This document shows, one piece after another, positions 1-9,824 of a DNA stretch of 64,000 nucleotides. The notes under the pieces were generated by a model. The model was not told where the DNA came from, did no database searches, and was given only the letters and a program-made list of their open reading frames with translations. Numbering within the stretch: position 1 is the first letter of the stretch; every line of letters begins with the position of its first letter. A program made the translations under genes and the position numbers. The stretch is from Calycina herbarum (taxonomy: Eukaryota; Ascomycota; Leotiomycetes; Helotiales; Pezizellaceae): NCBI GenBank assembly GCA_001414485.1, contig LLEY01000014.1, positions 124,001 to 188,000 on the forward strand, read 5' to 3'.

Positions 1-658
1 TTGATACAAGTGCTATTAGTGTTTACTTTTAGATAAAATAATTCTTTCTGCTATCTGTTAATGCTACTCGTAAAAATGTTTCGTTCTTCTCTTAGATAAT
101 GAATTACCTAAGGTAAAATAAGGCGAAGCTCGTTAAGACTCGAATCCTGTGACAGACGCCCCTTATTTTCTCTTGCCTCACTTTAGATTACAACTATCTT
201 CGCAGCAATATCTTACTTTATTTCTTTAAATCCTTCCACGCGGCGTTGCCAAAGGTTTGGGATCATATATCTCACTTTTATCTTCTGCTGACTGAAGACC
301 CGTCGTAAAAACTCCAAGAAAGGATGGAAAAAGAGCATAGAGAAAAGAAGTCCACCTGAAAGAGTGTTTCAATCGCAGAAAATAGCCCCAAAGGGAAATA
401 AGGCATTATTTTGCGGTCCTAATTGCATCACACAATTAAATCTCAAAGATAAGAGCTGCAATGCGTTTTTCAAAGAACCACAATGACTGACAAATGGAAG
501 GAAATAGTAGAGTTTCGAGGATATATAAGAAGGACTGAACCTGCTGCTCATTTTCTCAATCATCCCATCACATCCTAAACCATCACCCACTTCAAACATC
601 CACAACACCAAAACACCATTACCAAGCTCAAATCTTTATTCTTCTTCCAAGATTCAAT
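1..658. other. Intergenic region and upstream region of the first gene
   Basis: No convincing gene is seen. The minus-strand open frame over about 369-611 overlaps the presumed promoter and 5' UTR of the next gene and matches no family I recognise. A CT- and A-rich leader, typical of fungal 5' UTRs, runs from about 545 to 658. Confidence 0.5.
521..527 (+). promoter_or_regulatory. TATA box of the small secreted protein gene
   Basis: The sequence ATATATAAG lies about 130 bp upstream of the ATG at 659 and is followed by a pyrimidine- and A-rich leader. Spacing and context fit a fungal core promoter; assignment is by inspection only. Confidence 0.45.
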
Positions 659-1348
659 ATGCAGTTCACAAAGGCCATTCTTGTAGCTATTACATCAACC
701 AGCTCGGTCCTAGGAAATCCTATTCAGAAAAGGGATACTTGTTATAAGAGCAGTAAGTCACTGGAGTTCTAGATCTCTCAATTCGTTAACTAATATGCTT
801 CTTTAGATGATAGCATTGGGAAAGACTGCACTTTCCAAACCAAAGCAGCTTGGCAAGCTTCCGTTGACGTTTTTTGCAACCAATATCCTCATGGAACTCC
901 TGTTCCTCAAGGTGGATCATACGGACTGATGATGGCCGACAGTGATTACATTTTCTTTCCTTTATTGATTCTCAACTTTCATTATTCATGATCATGACCA
1001 AGCTTCCACTGATCTCAACCCTGATTGAATGAGTTGGACTATATGCTAACATTTTGTAGTGCCTGATGGAGCTGGTGGTCAACAAACCTTCTGGGGTAAG
1101 AAAACTTCCCTCACTCATTATCTTACCTGTTTGGGTAGTCGCTGGTTCATAGGGTATTAGGAAACTGGCGTGTGGACAGAGGTTGAGATTTGATGATTCA
1201 ACAGGCAGACTGCGAGGGCGCCATGCAAAAGATTTACGATTATTGTGGTGGCTATGGCGGGTGGCTTGACACTGACTTTGGAACTGTAAGTTGTCAATTA
1301 CGAAACCAGCCCGGGACAAATGGACCAACAATCTCAGGTATTTGGTGA
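659..1348 (+). CDS. Small cysteine-rich secreted protein (candidate effector)
   Basis: Four exons are inferred: 659-752, 807-941, 1060-1095 and 1209-1348. The reading frame stays open across all junctions and gives about 135 residues. The N terminus MQFTKAILVAITSTSSVLG is a typical signal peptide, followed by a dibasic KR at about residues 24-25 that could be a Kex2 site, with the mature part starting near DTCYKS. Six or so cysteines follow, and the C-terminal part is rich in Gly, Tyr and Trp (YDYCGGYGGWLDTDFG). The donor of intron 2 (GTGATT) is weak but is the only one that keeps the frame. I do not recognise the family with certainty; secretion is the supported inference and an effector or carbohydrate-binding role is a guess. 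No membrane segment beyond the signal is seen. Confidence 0.6.
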
Positions 1349-1453
1349 ATGTATCAGGCAGTGAGTGAATAAGCATATGGTACGGGAGAATATCTGCTTG
1401 GGATTCTGTTGGAGTTTCTGGCTTGTGACTTTTGTGATTTCAGACGAGCAACA

Positions 1454-3312
1454 ATGTCGCCCGCTAATCCTAGTCTCGACATTCTTCCCGCGGAAGTCAT
1501 CCAGAAGATCGCTTCTCACTTATCGTTCCCATCTATGCTTTCGTTATGAAGTACGAACTCTACCACACGTACAGTAACGAATCATGGGACGACTTTCAAG
1601 GCACTTCTCTCAAATGATTCTCACAAGTCTCAGTCTCAAGCTGCTTCAAAATGAGATTTCATCGACACGTTGAAAGAAAACCAGGATATCGAGTTTTGGG
1701 CAAGATATGCACTAGCAGACCAGAAAGCTATCGAGCTCTTCAATGACCCAGACATGGCAGAAGGATCAAAGGTAACCGCATGGGCTCCCCAACTGGTTGT
1801 GCTACGTCGTAAGTCCTTCCGTTCACCTCCTCTATTGATTCAAGCTAACAAAGTCTCAATCTCACAGATCCCTTGCTTTCGTATACCAAAGTTACAGACT
1901 TCTACACACTTGCTAGCCAACCCCCCTCAGCTCAAGACATACTCGCACTTTTAATCTACCGAATTGCATGTGTTACATCGCGATTGTCTACCCAATTACA
2001 AGGATGGCCACTCGCCCAAATATCGCGACATGAATTTTATTCGCTTCTCCTGAATTTGGAAGGCGATGAAAACGACTTTAATTTTCTGCGATATCTATTT
2101 CGGAATGGGATCTGTCGACAAGAGTTCACTCTCCCGACTCCCTACCTGTCGCCTTATTATCTCTAGCATACAAAGTTCTACCAATGATTTACTACGAAAT
2201 CCTGCTTGCAATTTCAAAGAAAAAGATTCTAGAGAACAACACTGCACCTGGAGTTGTCCAAATCAATGGCTTGCCCAACCCCTTTCCCCCCGCGGCGTTC
2301 CATATTCCATTTTCAACTTTTATGAGTCTTCCTCTCCCTTTCTCCCCCAGTTCATCCTCGGCATTCGATTTTTGTTATCAAAATGTGATGTGCACGCTAT
2401 CCTTAATTTCCGCACTTCCATGTGTACCATGGTGTATGCGTATACCATATCCACATTTATAAGCGTATACGAGCCGGTACCAGAAAATTCTTTGATTCCC
2501 AGCCACGTTATAATTATGAGGTTATTCCCACTTTACCTACCTACAGAGTAAAACAAAAACCCTGAGAAGAACTTTCAATACAAAATGGATACTTTTAAGT
2601 TTCTACTTGTTTTATAATGTTCTTAGGGTTGAAAAATGAAGTTGTTTAGTAGGCCTAGGAAGTTGGGAAATAATTAAGGGCGAACTTTTCTTTATACATT
2701 TGTTATCTTTTTACTACTAGAAGTTATAGTAGATTGTTATTTAGGTCTATTCTTCAATTTTAGAGAAAGAAGAAGGCTTAAATAGGGTGGGAATAGCTTT
2801 ACTTTTTTCGAAGAATATATATACGTATGCACTATAGCTTTGATTATCAGAGTAATATATGCTAGTGAAATTAAAGAATTAAAGAATCATGGTTTATGTA
2901 AATACTATGGCTTATACGCGTATAACTCGTATACTCTCGCACCATGGTACACATGGACGGGATATCATCTCGTTGCCGATGCCTCCAGCAATGAAGCATG
3001 CACGTTCCTTCCTACCACCAATGCGAATTATACTTCGCACCAACAAACCAAAAAGCTCCGAGTACTTCATTCGTCTTAAATGGATTTCCCGACTCGACGG
3101 GGGCATTCAATATTGAAATGACATTAGGGGATGCGACTGTAAAGGGTGAGCTCTTGAAGAGGTATCACGATCCAGAGGTCATGAATCTACCGTTCCAGGG
3201 CGTCATTACGCCTTTTGGAATAGTTGGCACGTTTGGAAATGGAGAAAGAGGGAGTACTAGACAGGCGCATTGGTTGTGGCTTTGGAGATCTGAGTGGGTT
3301 CCAGCTCAATGA
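1454..3312 (+). pseudogene. Degraded F-box protein gene interrupted by a MITE
   Basis: The start (1454) encodes MSPANPSLDILPAEVIQKIASHL, a classic F-box beginning, but the frame stops within about 35 codons. Homologous-looking coding continues in shifting frames: a segment near 1670 (DTLKENQDIEFWARYALADQ), one near 1873-2160 (DFYTLASQPPSAQDILALLI) and one at 2160-2460. After an interrupting repeat at 2521-2797 the coding resumes at about 2930-3312 with YTWTGYHLVADASS and then GVITPFGIVGTFGNGE...WLWRSEWVPAQ, which resembles the C-terminal beta-rich region of fungal F-box proteins. F-box proteins of this kind are substrate adaptors of SCF ubiquitin ligases. At least three frame changes plus the insertion make a functional product unlikely. 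Short introns could explain one or two of the shifts but not all. Confidence 0.6.
2521..2797. mobile_element. 277-bp MITE, deletion derivative of the integrase-type transposon at 3776-6029
   Basis: The ends are inverted: GTTATTCCCAC at 2521 and GTGGGAATAGC at 2787-2797. The same ends (GCTATTCCCA) bound the 2.25-kb element at 3776-6029. Internal sequence is shared too: TACTACTAGAAGTTAT here against TACTACTAGGAGTTAT in the left part of the larger element. It is therefore a short non-autonomous relative. It carries no gene and sits inside the F-box pseudogene. I could not define a target-site duplication. Confidence 0.65.
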
Positions 3313-4689
3313 ACTCGGACTCCTCATTGTTCTAGTCTTTTCTTTTGGCCATTCGGTTTACTTGAAACTTTATATCTTCCTCGCTTATCTTTGTTTCTGG
3401 GAGAGAGTTGTCAATCGTTTATTCCATTTGTTTATCTTCCTCTCCTAGTTAAGTCATTCTTTGAGAATTATACAAAAGAGCCCCATTAGCAAGAGACTCC
3501 TTGAACGCTTACCAGCCACCAAGAACCGTCCACTGCTCAGTCGAATCGTACTGAAATTCAGTCTTCATAACAATATGTTGATCAAGATCATAAGCGAACT
3601 GTGCTATGGTGTTCCGCAATACGAGGTATTGCGTAATTAGACTAATCTATTTGGGCAATAAATTCTGGATTGCGCAAACCAATAGATGGCCCAAATCGGG
3701 TGTCTAATACCGCGATTTTAATTAAATACACTTTTTTCAAAACTCTCTCCACGTCACTCCTAGCACTTATTTAAGGCTATTCCCACTTTACCTGCCTAAT
3801 AAAGAATAGTTAAAACTTTTTTAAAACTTAGATATAAGATTAATAGATACCTAGTAGTAATATTTAACTTTCTTTATGTTTGTTAAGGTTTTAGAAGTAT
3901 GTTAGTAGGTGAAAAGTAGGTAAAACAAGGTAGGTTAGTTAAAAAGGGGGAGGTTAGGGAGGCTAGGAGAACAGCACTTCTCTCTTATCTTACTACTAGG
4001 AGTTATTTTATATAGTTAACTAGATATCTCTTTCTTTTTCTTAAAGAACTAAAGTATTTTAACCTTATATTTCTATCCTATCTTTACCTCTCTTTTACCC
4101 TACTATTATAGACGTTAACGACCCTTACTCTTCACCTTAAGGGGTCTGGTTCGCCCCTCTATTCCCCTCTAAGGGCTCTGAACCGCTAAATATCACCCCT
4201 TTTAGTGCTTTAGCTAAGCAGGAATTTCACAACTACCTTAAAGCCTCTCTTAATAAGAGATATCTTACTTCTTGTAAGCGATTCGAGTACCGTGATTAGC
4301 TATAAAACCCAAAGCAAGTGGTCCCTTAAGGTCTCCCAATAGTAGAAAGAGTAAGGCAATCTACAGTAAAGTTTAAAGCTCTTAACAAGTATATACTTAA
4401 TAATAACTAAGTATATCGTTAACCTAAATCGGTTTATAGAACGGATTACCTAAAGAGATACGTAGTTTATACCTATAACGCCTTTGATCTTATTACTAGA
4501 GTACATCGTAGACTAAAGCATGCTAGTAAGTGCCTAACTCTACTTATTCTTATTTAATTAACTAATAAACTTAGGTATAAATAAGACTTATATACGCTAT
4601 ATAGAGTTATATTACAGGATCTCATAGAAAGACGTAGAGTTTATCTTTGAGAGGTGTACATGCTATGCTCTTATAAGGGCTTCTCGTAA

Positions 4690-5340
4690 ACCGACTATTA
4701 TTCAGCTAATTACCTTACGCCGTTGCCTTAATAAAGTCTATATAGATCTTATAGACTTTACTTCTCAACCTAATCCACCCTTCTTCCCTAGATGTAACGA
4801 ATTACAGAGCTTTAAGTAGATCCTCTAGATTAAAGATCACTTCTTAAGGTACGTGTGACTATATACTCTAAAGAATAAGGAGAGTGAGACTATTACTGAT
4901 ACTATTAGTATATTCTTACTTTACTTTAACTTAATAAAAACTAATCATTTTATAGCCTACTAGATCTCAAACAACGGTTCCCTTTATAAATTCTATTACG
5001 ACAACGGTACTAAGTTTAAGGGAGAGCTTATAGTACTATGCAAGTTACGAAATCCACCTATTACGCAGATTCGCGGTCGTGTCTATTACTCTCAAACCTA
5101 GGGGAGTATAGAGAAGGCAAATAGCACATTTAAAGCTCGTCTCTCTACGTTCTATATAGACCGAGCCGGCAGCCTCTAGGAGTGGGTTTCACTACTTCTA
5201 GAACTTCAAGAAGTTATAAACCTTACACCTACTACTGTACTTCTAGCTCACGTTACTCCCTTTAAGGCCTGGTTTAGTAGAAAGCCTTACTAGCTTTCTA
5301 GTGCTCAGCCTATATACGTATATCTTACCCCTCTTTTTAC
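4690..5340 (+). pseudogene. Integrase (rve-type DDE) transposase remnant
   Basis: Reading through stop codons, the segment gives in order: DLIDFTSQPNPPFFPRC, then LQIKDHFLRYVWLYTLKNKE, then YYDNGTKFKGE, and then QIRGRVYYSQTQGSIEKANS followed by TFKARLS. These correspond to the first catalytic Asp region (DLID), the HFxRYxWxYPL strand, the second Asp (DNGTKF, usually DNGREF) and the catalytic Glu motif (HPQTQGSVERAN in intact relatives). The frequent TAG and TAA codons at former Gln and Trp positions look like RIP. The upstream 4100-4690 probably encodes the DNA-binding N terminus but is too degraded to place. Confidence 0.65.
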
Positions 5341-5801
5341 CTCTCTTTTATTAACTTCTTAGTAGGCCCAAAGAAGAAGAAGTATTAGATACTGATATAG
5401 CTCTAGAGACTGAAGCTCTAATACTTTCTAAGATAGAGAAACGAGTTTCTACAAAGAATAAACAAGCAAGAGAGAGAATACTAGCAAAAAACACTCTTAA
5501 AGTAGCTAAAGTTTTTGTAAAAGGAGCTATAGTTACACTTCTTATCCTCTTATAACTTCAGCTAAAGACTAAACCAACACGTATGTTCTACTAAGTTAAC
5601 GATCATTATCCTAGCAGCTACTAATTAACGTGCGAGCATAGACTTTTAAGTAGGAGATATCAGTACTACGAGCTTAATAGGGAAAATCTCCAACCCCCCT
5701 AGCGTATATCCCTCTTTACAAGATCTAATGCACAAAAGCAGCCTAAGGTTAAGCTAGGCGTGGCGTAGCAACTGACCAATGGGCGTGGAGCACTCTCTAG
5801 G

Positions 5802-6017
5802 ATGCAAAGAGCAGGGCGTAAGCGAAAGGGGGCGAGAATAAGTAATAATAAGCCTATTAAAGTGATTATAAGTGATGGAGAGGCTGAAGAGGCGGAAGAA
5901 GTAGCTAGAGTAAAGAGAGTAAAGAAGACAGCACGTGCGCCTCCTCAAAAGAAGCTAGCTAAAAATGGGGGTAGAGGGGGGGCAAGACCAGGGGCTGGTC
6001 GTAAGCCGAAAAAGTAA
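5802..6017 (+). CDS. Small lysine/arginine-rich protein of the integrase-type transposon
   Basis: This 71-codon frame starts MQRAGRKRKGARIS, has an acidic middle (GEAEEAEEVARV) and ends RGGARPGAGRKPKK. The GARPGAGRKPKK tail resembles an AT-hook-like DNA-binding motif and is the kind of basic tail found on DNA-processing proteins. It lies inside the right end of the 2.25-kb transposon, downstream of the integrase remnant, and has escaped the heavy mutation seen there. It could be the C-terminal exon of the transposase or a separate accessory protein. Function is inferred from composition only. Confidence 0.4.
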   Translation: MQRAGRKRKGARISNNKPIKVIISDGEAEEAEEVARVKRVKKTARAPPQKKLAKNGGRGGARPGAGRKPKK

Positions 6018-7095
6018 GCTGGGAATAGCTTCATTTTTGTATTTAGGAGTTTAAATTTACTATATTTTTCTTAGTCTAATTGGGCAATTAGACTAGTAAA
6101 AATAATCGCGGAATTACTTAGTCTATTATCCAAATAGATGGAAATTGCGCAAATAGACGTCTATTTGCGCAATACCTCGTATTGCGGAACACCATAGAAC
6201 AGAACGCTGATCGACCAAAGTTTGCTTGAATTCGAACACCGCGTTCCTTCATACCCACAACTGGATACAGTCGCCCCAGGGGAGCCACGGATTCCAATTT
6301 CAGAAATCCTTATTTCATTAGCTGTTTATACTTCCAAGAAAAAGACCAAACTTACCAAGAAGTATTCCATTTTTGGCAAAAAATGCGCGGTCTTTTGAGA
6401 CCATACCACAGCCGACGATATCATTTGTTCCAAAAGCAGGACCGAAATTATTCGAATACATGTATTGCGAAAACACCCTCCCGTCATCTCCGTGGTAGCC
6501 TCATGATGCTGACATCCAGCCAGGGAGTGCATCAAGTTCCGCATCCTTAGTGCATAGACCGAGGCAGACAACGCTGTTGGACACGATAAGTCAGCTTTAA
6601 ATATGTTCGATAGAATATTCTGCAGAGATAGCTACTTTCGAGGGCCGCCATCAAGGATAGTTATTTCATAGTAGCAAATATATCTTCCTGTGTCGTGAAG
6701 AGATAACGGATGCCCCGATCTAACCGCCCAGCCTTGACAGTCCCCACGAGTAGTGTCATCTGGACCTTGAAATCTAAGATTGACACCCCGAACTATGTCT
6801 ATTTCTCCCGCGACATCTTGTCCCACCCACTCAACGGTGTTTTTCTTAGTGACCAGAGTGACGTTGGCGAACGCACCCATTTCAACTTCATTTTCCTCTT
6901 CTATTTCTTCTTCCAATGGACTTGTATACTTGGTGATTTTTGGATGGGCAGGAACTGAGCGGAGTGTTACGCTTCCCTTTACAGCTGCAGTCCAACCCAA
7001 GGAACGCCCAGAACCGCCAGCAATCGAATCAGATACTTCTACAATTCTCTAAAATCTGGTACCACAATTCCAGCTAATAGAGATGTTAGTCAGTG

Positions 7096-8331
7096 TCAAT
7101 TACAAGAAAAGCTGCCAAACCAAGTTCTCTCGACATTAGCATCACAATTTTCAACTTCACCGCAGCTCGGGCAAGTCGTTCTACTATGCCTCAAGTTTTC
7201 GAAGACCATACTCATGCTTACTCTCTGTCCTGACCTAAAACAAATCTTCCATGGTCTTGACAGATCAATCTTTCGTTTTGTTTTCGAATCTTCGATGAGA
7301 AATTGACCCAACTCAATCTTCTTGTGGCCGAGATCTTTAAACTCGACTTTCAGGAGCGCAATCAAATGCTAAATTGATCAGAAAGATGATTAGGAAGGCC
7401 AGAGTGTGACAAACCTCGGCGGATCTAACACAGTCAAGATAAAATGGCCACTCGTGACCTAATGCATCGAAAAAGTATACGGGCTGTTGGCGTTTTATTT
7501 GTTCAGCGAAAACTTTCTGCATGTTGCATATCATCTCAAACATTTGAAGGCTCTGGCTTCTAATGAAAGTTAGTATTAGATCAATAGATAGTGATCTGAA
7601 GGCAAATTACTCTATCAGGCATATCAAACCCTGCGTGGCATTTTCTTTCGATTCCGCTTCGAGTCTAAATATAGATATTAGTCGCTTTCCAGAAATTTAT
7701 TAGGGACAACTTACTGCAATCTTGCCAGAGTCTCAGAATGCCTATCCAAAATGCTTTTCGTCAAATTAACTCCCTCGTTGATGTTCGCTAAGAATTCTTC
7801 TTGGCCAGCGAGAGCCTTCGAATGATTGATGGTCGACTCGCTATTCATAAATTATAATTAATTTGCTTGGGAGGTGCAACAAGGAAAAAATCACGGCAAA
7901 GCAGCTTACATTTGAATTGCATGAAGCATAATGGAAATGGCAGAAGTATGCGCATTTAGCGAAGCCCGAAACAAATCCACCTCCTTCTGGCTACAAAGAC
8001 TCCATTGGACTTTGCGCCACGAATCTTTAGCCCAGGACCCCGATCCGCCATCCCCTAGACAAGCCTGATACTTCCCGACCTTCTGCATGAATCCGTCAAT
8101 TGTTTGGCGACATTGTAATGCTGCACCAAACAGCGCGATCTCTTGATGCTGTTGGTCCCCCTCGAGACGAATATTTTTGACTTTGACAAGCGCATTATTC
8201 AGGGAATTGAGTTCGGTTATCACTCCCTGGTATTGACTGGATGATCCGGTGCTGTCTTCCAATGCTTTGGTGATCTTGACGATGAGCTGGATAGCGGCAA
8301 TTATGTCACCCACCGACCAGCCGAATGACAT
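7096..8331 (-). CDS. Fungal N-terminal-domain / ubiquitin-like (ULD) domain protein
   Basis: Five exons can be joined in frame on the minus strand, starting MSFGWSVGDIIAAIQLIVKI at 8331 and giving about 340 residues. The first about 140 residues are helical and resemble the N-terminal region of fungal STAND/NACHT-type proteins. Middle exons include ESTINHSKALAGQEEFLANI and NEGVNLTKSILDRHSETLARLQ. The last two exons (7543-7096) encode a ULD-type ubiquitin-like module: PVYFFDALGHEWPFYLDCVR, then ALLKVEFKDLGHKKIELGQF, then IDLSRPWKICFRSGQRVSMSM and CPSCGEVENC. Relatives usually continue into a further cysteine pair and a WFRRIxE segment; here the frame stops at 7096, and the related sequence downstream contains a stop. 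Truncation of a longer protein is therefore likely. Function is unknown; a scaffold or signalling role is inferred from the domains. Confidence 0.6.
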
Positions 8332-8894
8332 GACTGAATCAATTATGATCAAGCCGTGTAGAAGTAAGGGGGACTTGTTGCAACTAGGTAGGTTTATGTA
8401 GTCAACCTGAATGCTGGATGTGGTGGCGGAGTTCATTCTGTTGAGGCTGAGAGAAGCCACACCCCCCAAAAAGCAACACCCAGCCAGTCAAATTTTTCTG
8501 TTCAACATGACGGTGTCACCAAAAACCCCGAGGCATGAGGCTGGTTCAAGTCGCGCTGTAATACTAGGAAGTAACAGACCTATAAAGTCAGTTGCAGGAA
8601 AGATCTACCTGTGTTGTAGAATAAAAGAAATTGGAGGGTCTTTCCTCACAAAACATATAAAAGAAAGATTGCCTCAAAAACCCTCTTAACGAGTAAACAT
8701 CACATATAGGCAAGTAGGAAAGGTAGAGGTTACGTAGATGGCTCAGAAAAGAGATATCTCTGAGTACCTAATATAATAACTTGAATAAATGAGAACGGAA
8801 GAGAAGGAAAACGAACAGTGAAAATACCTGCATGCATTTCCAGCAGGATCTGTTTGTCTTAACGACCCATGCTCTTTGAAATTCATTTATCTTG
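8332..8894. other. Intergenic region between ULD and CDC123-like genes
   Basis: This stretch holds the presumed upstream region of the ULD gene and the 3' flank of the CDC123-like gene. The plus-strand frame at about 8411-8689 matches nothing recognisable, and I see no repeat. Confidence 0.4.
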
Positions 8895-9824
8895 CTAACG
8901 GGAGATTCGAAACTCCACCACTTCTTCTTTCCCATACAGAATATCGGAATCCCTCAACCAGTGAAACAAACAAGCACCACACCCAGATCGACTCCCAAAT
9001 GTATTAAGCTCAATGATCGAACATCTTTCATCTTTTTCATCGAACATGACATCGAATGTAAATCCCTGCTTCAGCAGCAAGGCATCCATATCCCCACCAG
9101 CTCCAGTTCCCGCTTCTGATAATATTTCCGAATGAGCAACCATAATCCCCTTCATCACAACCTCCATCAATTGCCGAATTTCATCATCACTTTTGCCCTC
9201 GATGAAAAAAGATGGCTTATGCCATCTATACTGAGAGACAGTCGTAATCCTCCCATCAGGCGGTGCACAGAACACTCGAAATTCCTTCGCGGTATCCATA
9301 TCCGCATTAAAAGGGAGGAAGAAGAAGTTGATATGGTCATCTTTTCTCTCTAATAGACGTAAAATCGAGTTCGTCGCACGATGAGAGGTGGTAATTCTCA
9401 ATATTATTTCTTCGATGGTTTTCAATGGCGTTACCCCTCTCACTCCATCTTTCGGTGAACAAGCATCGAGACGTAGGAAGAGACCTTCGGGTGGGAAGAT
9501 AAGGGATGAAAATGAGTTTTCCAAGTCTGATAGTTCTTCTGACAAGAGTCGATTTGGCTCTCGGGTATGCAGAGAGCTTTGAGCGGCCTCGAGGAGTAGA
9601 CGGCCCTGTGAAGCAGAAAGTGTGATGGTTTGGATGAGGGTTTCTGGGATATTTTGCGATTTGGAAATTAGAGGGAGCCATCGTTTGAGTGATTGGGGGA
9701 TTTCGGAGGGAATGGTGAGGTGAGGAGCTTCCTTTTCAGTGTGGAAGTTGCTGTTGTATTTTTCCTCGTTGACCTCTACCTCTCTCGAGTCGAGAATAAC
9801 TAGTTGCATGTTCGAGGAAGTCAT
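8895..9824 (-). CDS. CDC123/D123-family ATP-grasp protein
   Basis: This is an uninterrupted 309-residue frame. Family motifs appear in order: WLPLISKSQNIPETLIQTIT near the N terminus, PPEGLFLRLDACSPKDG near residue 115, EFRVFCAPPDGRITTVSQYRWHKP near residue 190, and FTFDVMFDEKDERCSIIELNTFG near residue 265, the metal- and nucleotide-binding end of the ATP-grasp fold. CDC123 proteins promote assembly of the eIF2 translation initiation complex. This protein is somewhat short, and the final motif has ELNTFG where canonical members have a DFNPF-like sequence, so it may be a divergent paralogue rather than the essential orthologue. It is transcribed divergently from the histidine kinase gene across a 550-bp interval. 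Confidence 0.75.
   Translation of the reverse strand: MTSSNMQLVILDSREVEVNEEKYNSNFHTEKEAPHLTIPSEIPQSLKRWLPLISKSQNIPETLIQTITLSASQGRLLLEAAQSSLHTREPNRLLSEELSDLENSFSSLIFPPEGLFLRLDACSPKDGVRGVTPLKTIEEIILRITTSHRATNSILRLLERKDDHINFFFLPFNADMDTAKEFRVFCAPPDGRITTVSQYRWHKPSFFIEGKSDDEIRQLMEVVMKGIMVAHSEILSEAGTGAGGDMDALLLKQGFTFDVMFDEKDERCSIIELNTFGSRSGCGACLFHWLRDSDILYGKEEVVEFRISR

Larger units (their letters stand above)
3776..6029 (+). mobile_element. Integrase-type DNA transposon (KRBA2/Ginger-like), nested
   Basis: The element is bounded by inverted GCTATTCCCA / TGGGAATAGC ends and is about 2.25 kb long. It carries a mutated retroviral-type integrase gene and a short basic open frame near its right end, but no reverse transcriptase or LTR. 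That combination fits cut-and-paste transposons whose transposase resembles retroviral integrase (the Ginger group and KRBA2-related genes). It is inserted in the MITE at 3607-6194. No clear target-site duplication was found, so the exact ends may be off by a few bases. Confidence 0.6.
3607..6194. mobile_element. TA-flanked inverted-repeat element (MITE-like) carrying a nested transposon
   Basis: A perfect 27-bp terminal inverted repeat starts at 3607 (TGGTGTTCCGCAATACGAGG) and ends at 6194. It is flanked by TA on both sides (3605-3606 and 6195-6196), as for Tc1/mariner/pogo-type elements. Subterminal motifs such as AATTAGACTA and TTGCGCAA recur in both arms. Without the inner 3776-6029 element it would be only about 330 bp and non-coding, so I read it as a MITE that received a second insertion. 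It interrupts the SPRY coding sequence on the minus strand: the two flanks encode neighbouring parts of that domain. Confidence 0.75.
3509..7049 (-). pseudogene. SPRY-domain coding region, broken by stop codon, frameshifts and transposon insertion
   Basis: On the minus strand, coding begins near 7049 with RIVEVSDSIAGGSG, passes an acidic stretch (EEEIEEENEVEMG), then GHPLSLHDTGRYICYYEITILD, the start of a SPRY domain. After a change of frame near 6580 it continues GYHGDDGRVFSQYMYSNNFG, then NDIVGCGMVSKDRAFFAKNG (the SPRY GCG...FFTKNG core). Upstream of the transposon it reads LYPVVGMKERGVRIQANFGR; beyond the transposon, at 3604-3509, it ends FAYDLDQHIVMKTEFQYDS...LGGW and stop. A TAG at about 7048 lies just before RIVEV, where relatives of the neighbouring ULD gene continue with a WFRRIVEV-like segment. 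So this may be the 3' half of a ULD-SPRY gene. One base of frame is also lost across the TA insertion site. Confidence 0.65.

Noticed and set aside
121..165. GACTCGAATCC with GGCGAAGC nearby, reminiscent of a tRNA B box
   Set aside because: No acceptor or anticodon stem could be paired; probably chance.
369..611. 80-codon minus-strand frame
   Set aside because: It overlaps the promoter and leader of the plus-strand secreted protein gene and has no recognisable domain.
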